From an uncultured Flavobacteriales bacterium (GTDB taxonomy: Bacteria; Bacteroidota; Bacteroidia; Flavobacteriales; UBA1820): a stretch of DNA of 64,000 bases. Position 1 is the first letter of the stretch, and every line of letters begins with the position of its first letter. Shown here in pieces: positions 55,707 through 63,952 of this stretch. A program made the position numbers and the translations under genes. The DNA is taken from assembly GCA_938023515.1 (NCBI GenBank), contig CALJDR010000053.1, positions 34,495 to 98,494 on the forward strand, given 5' to 3'. A model generated the notes under the pieces. That model made no database searches and was not told the DNA's origin. It saw nothing but the letters and a program-made list of their open reading frames with translations.

Positions 55707-56732
55707 TTATTTTAGATGATCTTTAAAGAAGGACTCCAGTTTATTGAACGGGATGAGGTCGGTCCGGTCGTACAGGTCGACATGGCCGGCTCCCGGTACG
55801 ATATAGAGTTCTTTCGGTTCGGCGGCACGCCGGTAGGCATCCTCGCTGAAATAACGGGAATGGGCCGTTTCGCCGGCGATGAGCAGGACGGGCCGGGGAG
55901 AGATCATTTCGATAAGCTCGAACGGGAAATAGAGCATAAAGGCCGGAGTGCTGTTTGCCGATGTGTAAGTAGTAACTCTCGGGTGCTGTCCGCGGGGTGT
56001 CCGGTAATAGTCGAAAAACTCGCGGGCGACAGGGTCGCTGTTTTCATCGATGGACTCCGGCGTGCCTTTCCGGTATTCGGTCGGGGCCCCTTCGAACTCC
56101 CGCCAACGCTGCTCGGCGATCTCTTTAAGGATTGCTTTGCGCTGTTCCATCGAGACCACATCGTTCAGCCCCTGTCGGGTGGCACGGCCCATATCGTACA
56201 TGCTGACCGTAGCCAGGGCTTTTATACGCGGGTCGACGGAGGCCGCACTGATCGAAAACCCGCCGCTGCCGCATATACCGATCACTCCGATCTGTTCCCG
56301 GTCGACGAACGGGCGCGTACCGATAAAGTCTACGGCTGCGCTGAAATCTTCCGCAAATCCTTCGGGGGAGGCGGCGTTGTGAGGCTGGCCGCCGCTCTCA
56401 CCGTACCGGGAAAGGTCGAACGCCAGGGTGACGAATCCCCGTTCGGCCAAAGTCTGGGCGTAAAGGCCGGAACTTTGCTCTTTCGAGCCTCCGAACGGAT
56501 GGCCGACGATAATGGCTGCGTGTTTTTTACTCATATCCATGCCTTTGGGATAATATAGATCCCCGATGAGGTTTACCCCCAGGCGGTTGTAAAACGAGAT
56601 CCGTTGAGTCTCTACTTTGTCGCTGGCAGGGAAGGTCTTCCGGTTCAGGTCTTGTGCTACGGTTACATTCTGTGTTTGTCCCATGATGATTCCACTTAAA
56701 AGAGTTAATACGGTTAATGCGATTCTTTTCAT
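55707..56732 (-). CDS. Secreted alpha/beta hydrolase (dienelactone-hydrolase-like)
   Basis: 341 residues with a signal peptide (MKRIALTVLTLLSGIIMG). Alpha/beta-hydrolase landmarks: oxyanion segment IIVGHPFGGSKEQ, LAFDLSRYGESGG, nucleophile elbow IGICGSGGFS and catalytic His in PGAGHVDLYD. The elbow reads G-I-C-G-S, so the nucleophile is Cys, as in dienelactone hydrolases, instead of Ser. The family resembles YcjY/Fsh-type enzymes. It is divergent in function from, and downstream of, the AraC gene, separated by a terminator. Substrate unknown. Confidence 0.82.
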   Translation of the reverse strand: MKRIALTVLTLLSGIIMGQTQNVTVAQDLNRKTFPASDKVETQRISFYNRLGVNLIGDLYYPKGMDMSKKHAAIIVGHPFGGSKEQSSGLYAQTLAERGFVTLAFDLSRYGESGGQPHNAASPEGFAEDFSAAVDFIGTRPFVDREQIGVIGICGSGGFSISAASVDPRIKALATVSMYDMGRATRQGLNDVVSMEQRKAILKEIAEQRWREFEGAPTEYRKGTPESIDENSDPVAREFFDYYRTPRGQHPRVTTYTSANSTPAFMLYFPFELIEMISPRPVLLIAGETAHSRYFSEDAYRRAAEPKELYIVPGAGHVDLYDRTDLIPFNKLESFFKDHLK

Positions 56733-56788
56733 ATCATTTATGTTTTGGTTGCGATGTACGGTTTCCGTACAGGCAAAGTAAAAGCAAA

Positions 56789-56816
56789 AGCCCCGCAGCG
56801 GTTTTGCTGCGGGGCT
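56789..56816. terminator. Terminator between araC-type gene and hydrolase
   Basis: A perfect 11-bp stem AGCCCCGCAGC/GCTGCGGGGCT with a 6-nt loop and, on the minus strand, TTTTGCTTTT after it. Confidence 0.8.
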
Positions 56817-56861
56817 CGGATTTTCTTTTTGTGAGGCTCAATTTCTAAGCCTGCGGGGATT

Positions 56862-57701
56862 TCAGACGGCGGTAGGAGGGACGCCGTATTGCCTTTTGAA
56901 AGCGGTAGTGAAATGCGAGGGATTTTTGAACCCCACTTCTACATATACGTCCTGGACTTTTTTGCCGCCCTCTTTCATCTTTTCGTAGGCCGCCTCCAAG
57001 CGTTTCTGTATCAGCCATTTTTGGGGGGTGAGGTCGCTGACCTTTTTAAAGTCCCGTTTGAAAGTAGCCAGGCTGCGACCTGTGAAATTGGCTAACTCTT
57101 CGAGGCTGAATTCATACATATAGTTCTGGCTGAGGAAATCGAGGATATCGATCTTCCAGGGTTCGCTGAAATCGAAGAGAGTGGGGGCAAACCTTTCGTC
57201 GATGTCGAGCAGTATCATCAGCCCTTCCTGGAGTTTGAGGTTCATCAGGCCTTCTTTCGGTTTGACTTCCGACGAAAAATAAGGAATCATAGAGCTGAAC
57301 AGGCTTTCGATCTCCGCCGTTTGCGGGAGTTTCAGCATACTGGTTTTGAGTTTCGGGGTATCTGCCGGGACCCGGCCTTGTTCGAGTTTCTGGAACATTT
57401 CCCGCAGGAAATTCCGGGAGAACGAGAGAAAAATGCCCCAATACTGTTCCCCGTCTACCGGTTTTTTGTGGATCGTTACGCGGTGGTCGCGGCGGATGAA
57501 TACGCTCTCTCCTTTGCGGACATGGATTTTCTTTTTCCCGTCGTCCACGATCATTTCCCCGGAATATACGTAGTTGATGGCATGGTTGCGGGACTGGTGG
57601 GCGCATCCTATCTCGTCGTTGAAGAAACAACTGAAGAATACATCGGAATAGTGGAACCGCGTTTCCCCGCCGTAGGCCTGTACTTTATCTTCCTGTGACA
57701 T
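56862..57701 (-). CDS. AraC-family transcriptional regulator
   Basis: 279 residues: an N-terminal cupin-like ligand-binding domain (NYVYSGEMIVDDGKKKIHVRKGESVFI) and a C-terminal double helix-turn-helix of AraC/XylS type (FSLEELANFTGRSLATFKRDFKKVSDLTPQKWL; VYVEVGFKNPSHFTTAFKRQYGVPP). The effector is unknown; the nearest target candidate is the hydrolase gene downstream. Confidence 0.92.
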   Translation of the reverse strand: MSQEDKVQAYGGETRFHYSDVFFSCFFNDEIGCAHQSRNHAINYVYSGEMIVDDGKKKIHVRKGESVFIRRDHRVTIHKKPVDGEQYWGIFLSFSRNFLREMFQKLEQGRVPADTPKLKTSMLKLPQTAEIESLFSSMIPYFSSEVKPKEGLMNLKLQEGLMILLDIDERFAPTLFDFSEPWKIDILDFLSQNYMYEFSLEELANFTGRSLATFKRDFKKVSDLTPQKWLIQKRLEAAYEKMKEGGKKVQDVYVEVGFKNPSHFTTAFKRQYGVPPTAV

Positions 57702-57956
57702 AGCTTTAAATGTAAACTTTATTTATACAAATATAATGGAAAAAGCGACGGATTTTATTGCTTTACGGCTCAAACTTTCTTTCCCGAAAGTTCATTTTGT
57801 CATAAACGGATCTTTAGAGCATGCCGGCTCGGGTTTGAGAAAACGAATGAAATAACGGTTGGAAAAGATGTCGGATTTTTTTGTGAGTTTCTTTTTTTAG
57901 GGTTTAAAAAGGGCTGGGGTTAACGAAGAATCCCGATTTTTTGTTTTTCCCGCGCC

Positions 57957-58006
57957 TGTGAAACATGAGAGAATTTCGTATATATTTGCCCCACTATTAT
58001 AGTGGG
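57957..58006 (+). promoter_or_regulatory. Promoter and leader hairpin of the hybrid kinase
   Basis: TGTG (57957-57960, one mismatch to TTTG), 20 nt, then TATATTTG (57981-57988). A 7-bp hairpin CCCACTA/TAGTGGG (57990-57996 with 58000-58006) spans the expected start point. The rest of 57702-57956 holds no gene. Confidence 0.6.
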
Positions 58007-58029
58007 CTTATTAATACAAAACCAAGAAT

Positions 58030-59922
58030 ATGCAGAATGAACTTCTCTCCCGGATTCCCGAATATTTACCGCTGGGAGTTGTAGTCTATGATAAGGATGG
58101 ATACCTGAAATATGCAAATAGCGTAGCCCTAAAGATGTTCGATACGACGATGGAAGTGGTCAGCGACATCAATATATTCGAAGACCCTAATATTGTGGAC
58201 GATGATAAAGCCCAACTGAAAAAAGGCCTGGATGTTTCTTTTGAAACCGATTATGATTTCGATCTCTGCGGAGAACGCTTTTTCAATACGGGGATACGAG
58301 GCATCCGGAAATATTTTGTGACCAAAGTGACTATCATGCGGGATGCAGCCGGAAGCACGCAGGGGTTTTTACTCACTTGCGAGGATGTGACGGAAAAGAA
58401 AGCCCAGGAACGGAAGATCAAATCGACCCAACGGGAATTGGCATTGGCGTTAAATGCGGGAAAACTCGTATCGTGGAATTATCAGGTAGAGGAAGGATTG
58501 TTTTATAAATTCGACGACCAAATCGAGAATATCGAGAAGCGCTCGCTCGAATATGTGAATGAAAGTATCCACCCTGATGACCGGACCCGTTTTTCTGCGC
58601 TACTGGACGCTATCGTCCAAAAACAGGAATTTACGGGTGACAGCATTGTACTGAGGGTTTTTGAAGAGGAGTATAAGGATTACCGTTTTTATAATTTCAT
58701 TTACAGTGCCAGAGAGGACGAACAGGGCCATGTGGCGGTCGTCACTTTCGTTCAGCGGGATATCACGGAAGACGTCCGGTATCAGCAGAACCTGATCTCT
58801 GCCAAAAATAAAGCGGAAGAGGCGGATAAACTGAAATCCACTTTCCTGGCCAATATGAGCCACGAGATCCGTACGCCACTCAATGCGATAGTCGGGTTTT
58901 CCGAATTGCTTTCGGATGCGACGGATGTAGAAGAAAAGAATGAATACAAGCAACTGATCGAAACCAACAGCGAAATTCTCCTCAAACTGATCGGAGACAT
59001 CCTTGACCTGTCGAAAATCGAGGCCGGATCCATCGGGATAAACCGCCAGGAGATAAATGTAAGCCAACTTTGTGAGGATTTGTACCGGTCTTTCAGACAG
59101 CGGATCGTAAATCCCAACGTGACGCTCCGCCTGGTCAATCCATATGCCAAATGTATCGCAAACTTTGACAAGCACCGCTTCATACAGGTATTTACGAACT
59201 ATGTAACGAACGCAATCAAATATACGCCTCACGGAGAGATCGTGATGGGTTATGAATGCGCGCCCGGGCAGGTGCTGGTCTATGTGAAAGACAGCGGTAT
59301 CGGTATTCCCAACGAGAAAAAGGGCCGTATCTTCAGCCGGTTTGAAAAGCTGGATAATTTTGCGCAGGGGACAGGCTTGGGGCTTTCCATCTGTAAGGCG
59401 ATTGCCGATGCCACCGGGGGCAAGGTCGGTTTTGAATCGACTGTAAATGAAGGCTCGGAATTCTGGTACGTCGGATACACCGATGTTGAATACCTGGAAA
59501 AATCCCAGTCAGTTGAAATAGAAGAAGATCCGGTTGCGGAACCGGCCGCGGAAGTTTTTCTTGCAAAGATGAAAGATTTGAATATCCTTGTGGCGGAGGA
59601 TAATGACAGCAATTATTTGCTGATACAAAACCTGCTTAAAGAAAACCGCCTGACCCGTGCCGTAACGGGGGTCCAGGCCGTGGAAAAAGTCAAACTTCAG
59701 ACATTCGATATCGTGTTTATGGATATGAGGATGCCCGTCATGGGTGGCTTGGAGGCGACCACTATGATCCGTGAATTCGACCAATCCATTCCGATCATTG
59801 CCCTTACGGCCAATGCGTTCGATTCGGACAAGGATGATGCGTTGGCGGCCGGGTGCAGTTATTTTATGACCAAACCGTTGAAAAAACGGGAATTGATAGA
59901 AATACTGTCCAAATATTGCTGA
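58030..59922 (+). CDS. Hybrid sensor histidine kinase/response regulator
   Basis: 630 residues: two PAS domains (about 5-130 and 135-255), HisKA with MSHEIRTPLNAIVGFSELL, HATPase_c with N box NYVTNAIKY, DSGIGIP and GTGLGLSICK, and a C-terminal receiver (LVAEDNDSN, phosphoacceptor Asp in IVFMDMRMP, Lys in MTKPL). No membrane segment is seen, so the input is cytoplasmic. It is the intact relative of the split kinase at 551-3762. A sigma-54 activator gene lies 278 bp downstream beyond a terminator, so partnership with it is possible but not coupled. Confidence 0.92.
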   Translation: MQNELLSRIPEYLPLGVVVYDKDGYLKYANSVALKMFDTTMEVVSDINIFEDPNIVDDDKAQLKKGLDVSFETDYDFDLCGERFFNTGIRGIRKYFVTKVTIMRDAAGSTQGFLLTCEDVTEKKAQERKIKSTQRELALALNAGKLVSWNYQVEEGLFYKFDDQIENIEKRSLEYVNESIHPDDRTRFSALLDAIVQKQEFTGDSIVLRVFEEEYKDYRFYNFIYSAREDEQGHVAVVTFVQRDITEDVRYQQNLISAKNKAEEADKLKSTFLANMSHEIRTPLNAIVGFSELLSDATDVEEKNEYKQLIETNSEILLKLIGDILDLSKIEAGSIGINRQEINVSQLCEDLYRSFRQRIVNPNVTLRLVNPYAKCIANFDKHRFIQVFTNYVTNAIKYTPHGEIVMGYECAPGQVLVYVKDSGIGIPNEKKGRIFSRFEKLDNFAQGTGLGLSICKAIADATGGKVGFESTVNEGSEFWYVGYTDVEYLEKSQSVEIEEDPVAEPAAEVFLAKMKDLNILVAEDNDSNYLLIQNLLKENRLTRAVTGVQAVEKVKLQTFDIVFMDMRMPVMGGLEATTMIREFDQSIPIIALTANAFDSDKDDALAAGCSYFMTKPLKKRELIEILSKYC

Positions 59923-59959
59923 GCCCATCCTTTTAGGGGGTATCGGGGAGGAGTAAATT

Positions 59960-59994
59960 AAAAGCCTGCAAACATTCCGTTTGCAGGCTTTTTT
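59960..59994 (+). terminator. Terminator of the hybrid kinase gene
   Basis: A perfect 13- to 14-bp stem AAAGCCTGCAAAC/GTTTGCAGGCTTT with loop ATTCC and six T. Confidence 0.9.
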
Positions 59995-60062
59995 GTACTT
60001 CCAGATCGTATAGCGGTTTTTCACTGTCTTATGAGCCCTCCCTCGCTTTCCCCTTAGTGGGA

Positions 60063-60100
60063 GGCCGCCGGGAAAGAGATAAATCTCTTTCCCGGCGGCT
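60063..60100. repeat. 17-bp perfect inverted repeat
   Basis: 60064-60080 is the exact reverse complement of 60083-60099, with AA between. An ATTTTT string follows. It lies between the terminator at 59960 and the promoter of the sigma-54 activator; it may be a second terminator or an upstream site. Confidence 0.75.
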
Positions 60101-60199
60101 CATTTTTCAGGAAAAGGGCAGTTGCGGTGTCGGAAAAAGAGCCCGGATTTAGGGTTCGTTCCGGATAATATTTATCTTTGTCGCCCTGATATTTTGGAT

Positions 60200-61531
60200 A
60201 TGAGTAAAGTACTAATTATAGACGACGAAGACCAGCTGCGCGTGCTGCTCTCGCGGATCATTTCCCTGGAAGGGTATGAAGTGATCCAGGCAGACAGTTG
60301 TGCTGCCGGGCTGAAACAACTGCAGCGCACCAACCCCGATGTGGTGTTGTGCGATGTAAAGCTTCCCGATGGCAACGGAGTAGATTTGATATCCAAGATA
60401 AAAGACTTGGCGCCAGATGCCGAAGTGATCCTGCTAACGGCCTACGGCAATATTCCCGACGGCGTACAGGCGATAAAAAACGGGGCTTTTGATTATATCA
60501 CTAAAGGGGACGACAACAACAAGATCATCCCTTTAGTCGGCCGGGCCACAGAGAAAGCATTGACTGCCAAAAGCCTGCGCGGGGCCGGACAGGAGGGCGC
60601 AAAACTCCCCTTCGAGACTGTGGTGGGTTCTTCAAAGGCGATCCGGGAAGCGGTGGAACTGGCCCGAAAAGTAGCCTCGACTGATGCGGCTGTGCTGCTT
60701 ACCGGAGAAACCGGATCGGGAAAAGAAATCTTTGCCCGAGCTATCCATGCGGGAGGCGCCCGGGCCGGGAAAGCGTTCGTGGCTGTCAACTGCTCGGCAT
60801 TCGGGCGGGAGCTCTTGGAAAGCGAATTGTTCGGGCATAAGGCCGGTTCATTCACCGGGGCGAACAAAGATAAAAAGGGGCTTTTCGAGGAAGCCGACCA
60901 TGGCACGATGTTTCTGGATGAGATTGGGGAGATGCCGGTCGAGCTTCAGGCCAAACTGCTCCGGGTACTTGAAAACGGGGAATTCATCAAAGTCGGGGAG
61001 ACTAAGCCCACCAAAGTGAATGTGCGTATTATCTCGGCAACCAACCGCAACCTCCAGCAGGAGATTAAAGAAGGCAATTTCCGCGAAGACTTATACTACC
61101 GCCTGTGCGTGTTTGGTATTCGCCTGCCCTCGCTGGCCGATCGTGTTTCCGATATCGAGGATTACGTGCGGCATTTTATCGCTCTGTTCTCCGGAAAAAT
61201 GGGGAAGCAGGTTGCAAAAGTCGAACCCCGGTATCTGGAATTGCTCAGGCAATATCCCTGGCCGGGAAATGTGCGGGAACTGCGCAATGTCGTCGAGCGG
61301 AGCCTGATCATGGCCGAAGGCGACATTTTGCGCGCCGAGGATCTGCCTGTGGAATTGCAGCGGGAAGCAGGGCAAACTTTCGATCCTTCCGACCTTTCGC
61401 TGGCCCACATCGAAAAACAGCATATAAAAAAGATGCTCGGCTATACCAGCGGCAACAAAACGGAAGCCGCCCGCCTGATGGGCATCGGCGTGACTACCCT
61501 CTACCGCAAAATAGAAGAATACAAACTGTGA
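60200..61531 (+). CDS. Sigma-54-dependent response regulator (NtrC family)
   Basis: 443 residues from ATG 60200 (MSKVLIIDDEDQLRVLL); the frame opens at 60122, but a TATCTTTG -7 box at 60173-60180 lies inside that extension. Receiver (phosphoacceptor Asp in VVLCDVKLPDGNG), AAA+ domain with Walker A GETGSGKE, sigma-54 contact loop GSFTGA (consensus GAFTGA), Walker B MFLDEIGE, and a Fis-type helix-turn-helix (NKTEAARLMGIGVTTLYRKIEEY). It should drive a sigma-54 promoter. One is found at 61669-61686, directly ahead of the kdp genes. Confidence 0.93.
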   Translation: MSKVLIIDDEDQLRVLLSRIISLEGYEVIQADSCAAGLKQLQRTNPDVVLCDVKLPDGNGVDLISKIKDLAPDAEVILLTAYGNIPDGVQAIKNGAFDYITKGDDNNKIIPLVGRATEKALTAKSLRGAGQEGAKLPFETVVGSSKAIREAVELARKVASTDAAVLLTGETGSGKEIFARAIHAGGARAGKAFVAVNCSAFGRELLESELFGHKAGSFTGANKDKKGLFEEADHGTMFLDEIGEMPVELQAKLLRVLENGEFIKVGETKPTKVNVRIISATNRNLQQEIKEGNFREDLYYRLCVFGIRLPSLADRVSDIEDYVRHFIALFSGKMGKQVAKVEPRYLELLRQYPWPGNVRELRNVVERSLIMAEGDILRAEDLPVELQREAGQTFDPSDLSLAHIEKQHIKKMLGYTSGNKTEAARLMGIGVTTLYRKIEEYKL

Positions 61532-61571
61532 TATTCCTGTAAAGGCCGGGATATTGCCCCGTTTTGAAAAG

Positions 61572-61604
61572 CCGACCCTACCAAAATGGTAGGGTCGGTT
61601 TTTT
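61572..61604 (+). terminator. Terminator after the sigma-54 activator
   Basis: A perfect 12-bp stem CCGACCCTACCA/TGGTAGGGTCGG with loop AAA and T6. It isolates the kdp genes from read-through. Confidence 0.9.
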
Positions 61605-61668
61605 ATTGGTAGGACTTGTATCTGTATAAATATTTAATAACCAAAATCTTGTTCCTTTCCTGAAATTT

Positions 61669-61686
61669 TTGGTACGCCCTGTGCAG
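61669..61686 (+). promoter_or_regulatory. Putative sigma-54 (-24/-12) promoter of the kdp operon
   Basis: TTGGTACGCCCTGTGCAG matches TGGCACG-N4-TTGCA with one mismatch in each box. The invariant GG (61671-61672) and GC (61683-61684) are 10 nt apart, the required spacing. The first kdp-linked ORF starts about 25 nt past the expected start of transcription, and the cognate class of activator is encoded just upstream. Confidence 0.72.
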
Positions 61687-61719
61687 GGGATAGGTATAGA
61701 ACATAAAACCTTTTATACC

Positions 61720-61815
61720 ATGAATGAGATTTTGTTATTCGTACTGCTTGCGGGCCTGGGAGGCCTGTGTTACTATCTTTTTTTCAAATGCATCGATTGG
61801 TTCGAGAAGATATAA
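61720..61815 (+). CDS. Small membrane protein of the kdp operon
   Basis: 31 residues, too short for routine calling: one hydrophobic helix (ILLFVLLAGLGGLCYYLFF) and a charged end CIDWFEKI. It begins 34 nt after the sigma-54 promoter and ends 12 bp before kdpF. Size, membrane character and position suggest a KdpF-like accessory peptide, but no function is established. Confidence 0.65.
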   Translation: MNEILLFVLLAGLGGLCYYLFFKCIDWFEKI

Positions 61816-61827
61816 AGGAGGCCTGAA

Positions 61828-61908
61828 ATGTATACCGCTCTGTTTATCCTCAGCCTTTTCATCTTCCTGTACCTGATGTACGTGCTGGTGAAACCCGAAA
61901 AATTCTAA
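61828..61908 (+). CDS. kdpF: Potassium-transporting ATPase subunit F
   Basis: 26 residues: MYTALFILSLFIFLYLMYVL then VKPEKF. This is the single-helix KdpF with its typical ending (Y-L-x-Y-V-L-x-x-P-E-x-F), which stabilises the Kdp complex. A strong ribosome site AAAGGAGG lies 7 nt before the ATG. It is followed by kdpA 19 bp later. Confidence 0.88.
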   Translation: MYTALFILSLFIFLYLMYVLVKPEKF

Positions 61909-61927
61909 CCGTTAATCTTTAGAATAC

Positions 61928-63625
61928 ATGAACACCGAAATACTGGGGGTTGTCCTCCAAATCGCGCTGCTGGTGGGGATCAGTTACCCGCTTGGGCGTT
62001 ATATCGCCAAAGTGTACCGGGGGGAAAAAAGCCTTTTCGACTTTATGGCCCCCGTGGAAAAAAGAATCTACAAATTCTGCCGGATCGACCCGGGCGAGGA
62101 GATGAACTGGAAACAGTTTCTCCGGGCGCTGCTGACCCTGAACCTGTTTTGGTTTGTCTGGGGAATGGTCCTGCTCGTCTCTCAGGGCGTACTGCCCCTG
62201 AACCCGGACGGGAATCCCGGACAAAGCGTCGACCAGGCGTTCAATACCTGCATCAGCTTTATGGTCAACTGCAATTTGCAGCATTACAGCGGTGAAACGG
62301 GACTGACCTATTTCACGCAGTTGTCTGTGATCATGCTCTTTCAGTTCGTCACTGCCGCTACGGGCATGGCCGCCTTTGCCGGCGTGCTCAAAGCGATGTC
62401 GACCAAATCGGGCAGTAAGATCGGGAACTTCTGGGTGTACCTGGTAAAAAGTACGACCCGTATCCTGATCCCCCTGTCGCTCATCGTGGGCACATTGCTC
62501 ATTGTCGAAGGTGTGCCGATGGGATTCGAAGGGAAACAGTCCCTTACCACCCTGGAGGGCGCCCAGCAGACCGTTTCGCAGGGGCCTGCGGCAGCCATTA
62601 TCGCGATCAAACAACTCGGGACCAACGGCGGCGGGTATTTCGGGGTAAACTCCTCCCACCCGCTGGAAAACCCCACCTATTTCTCCAACATTGTGGAATG
62701 CTGGTCGATCCTCATCATCCCGATGGCGATGATCTTTGCCTTAGGCTTTTACCTGCGGCGCAAAAAACTCTCGTACACCATCTTTGGGGTCATGCTCTTC
62801 GCCTATCTGCTGTCCGTCGGGATATCGGTATCCCAGGAAATGGGCGGCAGTAAACAGATCGCCCAGATGGGTATCTCGCAGCAATCGGGCAGCATGGAAG
62901 GAAAAGAAACCCGGCTCGGATCGGCGGCTTCGGCCCTGTGGGGGATGACCACTACGGTCACTTCCAATGGTTCGGTCAACAGTATGCACGACAGCCAGAC
63001 ACCTATCAGCGGGATGCTCCAGATGGTCAATATGCAGATCAACTGTTGGTTCGGCGGCGTCGGAGTGGGCTTCATGAATTACTACGCCTTCCTGATCATC
63101 GCCGTCTTTATCAGCGGGCTGATGGTCGGGCGCACCCCGGAGTTCCTCGGGAAAAAGATCGAGGCCCGGGAGATGAAAATAGCCACATTGGTCGTCTTGC
63201 TGCATCCTTTCGTCATTCTGGTGGGTACGGCCATTGCTTCCTCCCTGGCGGCACACAATCCGGCCCTGGCGGATGCCTGGCTGAATAATCCTTCGTTCCA
63301 CGGATTCAGTGAAATGCTTTATGAAACGACTTCGTCGGCAGCCAACAACGGCTCCGGTTTCGAAGGCTTGAGCGACAATACGCCTTTCTGGAATATCGCT
63401 ATGGGCATTATCCTCATCCTGTCCCGCTATGTGCCCATCGTAGGGCAGGTGGCTATCGCCGGACTTTTGGCCCGGAAGAAATACATTCCCGAAAGCGCTG
63501 GTACCCTGAAAACGGATACGGGGACTTTTGCGCTGATGACGTTCACTGTGATCGTTATCGTGGCGGCCCTGGCATTTTTCCCGGCGTTGACCCTCGGGCC
63601 TATCGCGGATTATCTAAGTTTTTAA
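61928..63625 (+). CDS. kdpA: Potassium-transporting ATPase potassium-binding subunit
   Basis: The channel-like subunit of the high-affinity K+ pump in the inner membrane. 565 residues with about ten hydrophobic segments, and selectivity-filter-type stretches: FNTCISFMVNCNLQHYSGE, TNGGGYFGVNSSHPLENPT and ETTSSAANNGSGFEGL. Length matches KdpA. kdpB follows after 12 bp. Confidence 0.96.
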   Translation: MNTEILGVVLQIALLVGISYPLGRYIAKVYRGEKSLFDFMAPVEKRIYKFCRIDPGEEMNWKQFLRALLTLNLFWFVWGMVLLVSQGVLPLNPDGNPGQSVDQAFNTCISFMVNCNLQHYSGETGLTYFTQLSVIMLFQFVTAATGMAAFAGVLKAMSTKSGSKIGNFWVYLVKSTTRILIPLSLIVGTLLIVEGVPMGFEGKQSLTTLEGAQQTVSQGPAAAIIAIKQLGTNGGGYFGVNSSHPLENPTYFSNIVECWSILIIPMAMIFALGFYLRRKKLSYTIFGVMLFAYLLSVGISVSQEMGGSKQIAQMGISQQSGSMEGKETRLGSAASALWGMTTTVTSNGSVNSMHDSQTPISGMLQMVNMQINCWFGGVGVGFMNYYAFLIIAVFISGLMVGRTPEFLGKKIEAREMKIATLVVLLHPFVILVGTAIASSLAAHNPALADAWLNNPSFHGFSEMLYETTSSAANNGSGFEGLSDNTPFWNIAMGIILILSRYVPIVGQVAIAGLLARKKYIPESAGTLKTDTGTFALMTFTVIVIVAALAFFPALTLGPIADYLSF

Positions 63626-63637
63626 CCGAATCGAACC

Positions 63638-63952
63638 ATGAACCATAAATCGAATTCGCTGTTCCAGAAACAGCTGCTCAAAGAAAGCTTCGCCGCGTCG
63701 CTGCGTAAACTCGACCCGCGTACGATGATCAAGAATCCCATTATGTTCACCGTAGAGGTCGTTACAGCGGCTATGTTTGCGCTGCTGGTGTATATCGCTG
63801 TCTCGGGGGACGCTTCACAGGGATCGTTCGGATATAACCTGGCCGTATTCCTGGTGCTTTTCGCCACCCTGCTTTTCGCCAATTTCGCCGAGGCGATCGC
63901 CGAAGCGCGGGGCAAGGCGCAGGCCGACAGCCTGCGGAAGACCCGGCAGGAG
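63638..63952 (+). CDS. kdpB: Potassium-transporting ATPase ATP-binding subunit, N-terminal part
   Basis: 105 residues (ATG at 63638) of the P-type ATPase subunit, which provides energy for K+ uptake: FAASLRKLDPRTMIKNPIMFTVEV, a transmembrane segment, and LLFANFAEAIAEARGKAQADSLRKTRQE. Genuine coding ends at 63952, where adapter sequence begins; the phosphorylation domain and the rest are missing from the contig. Any reading past this point is artificial. Confidence 0.92.
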
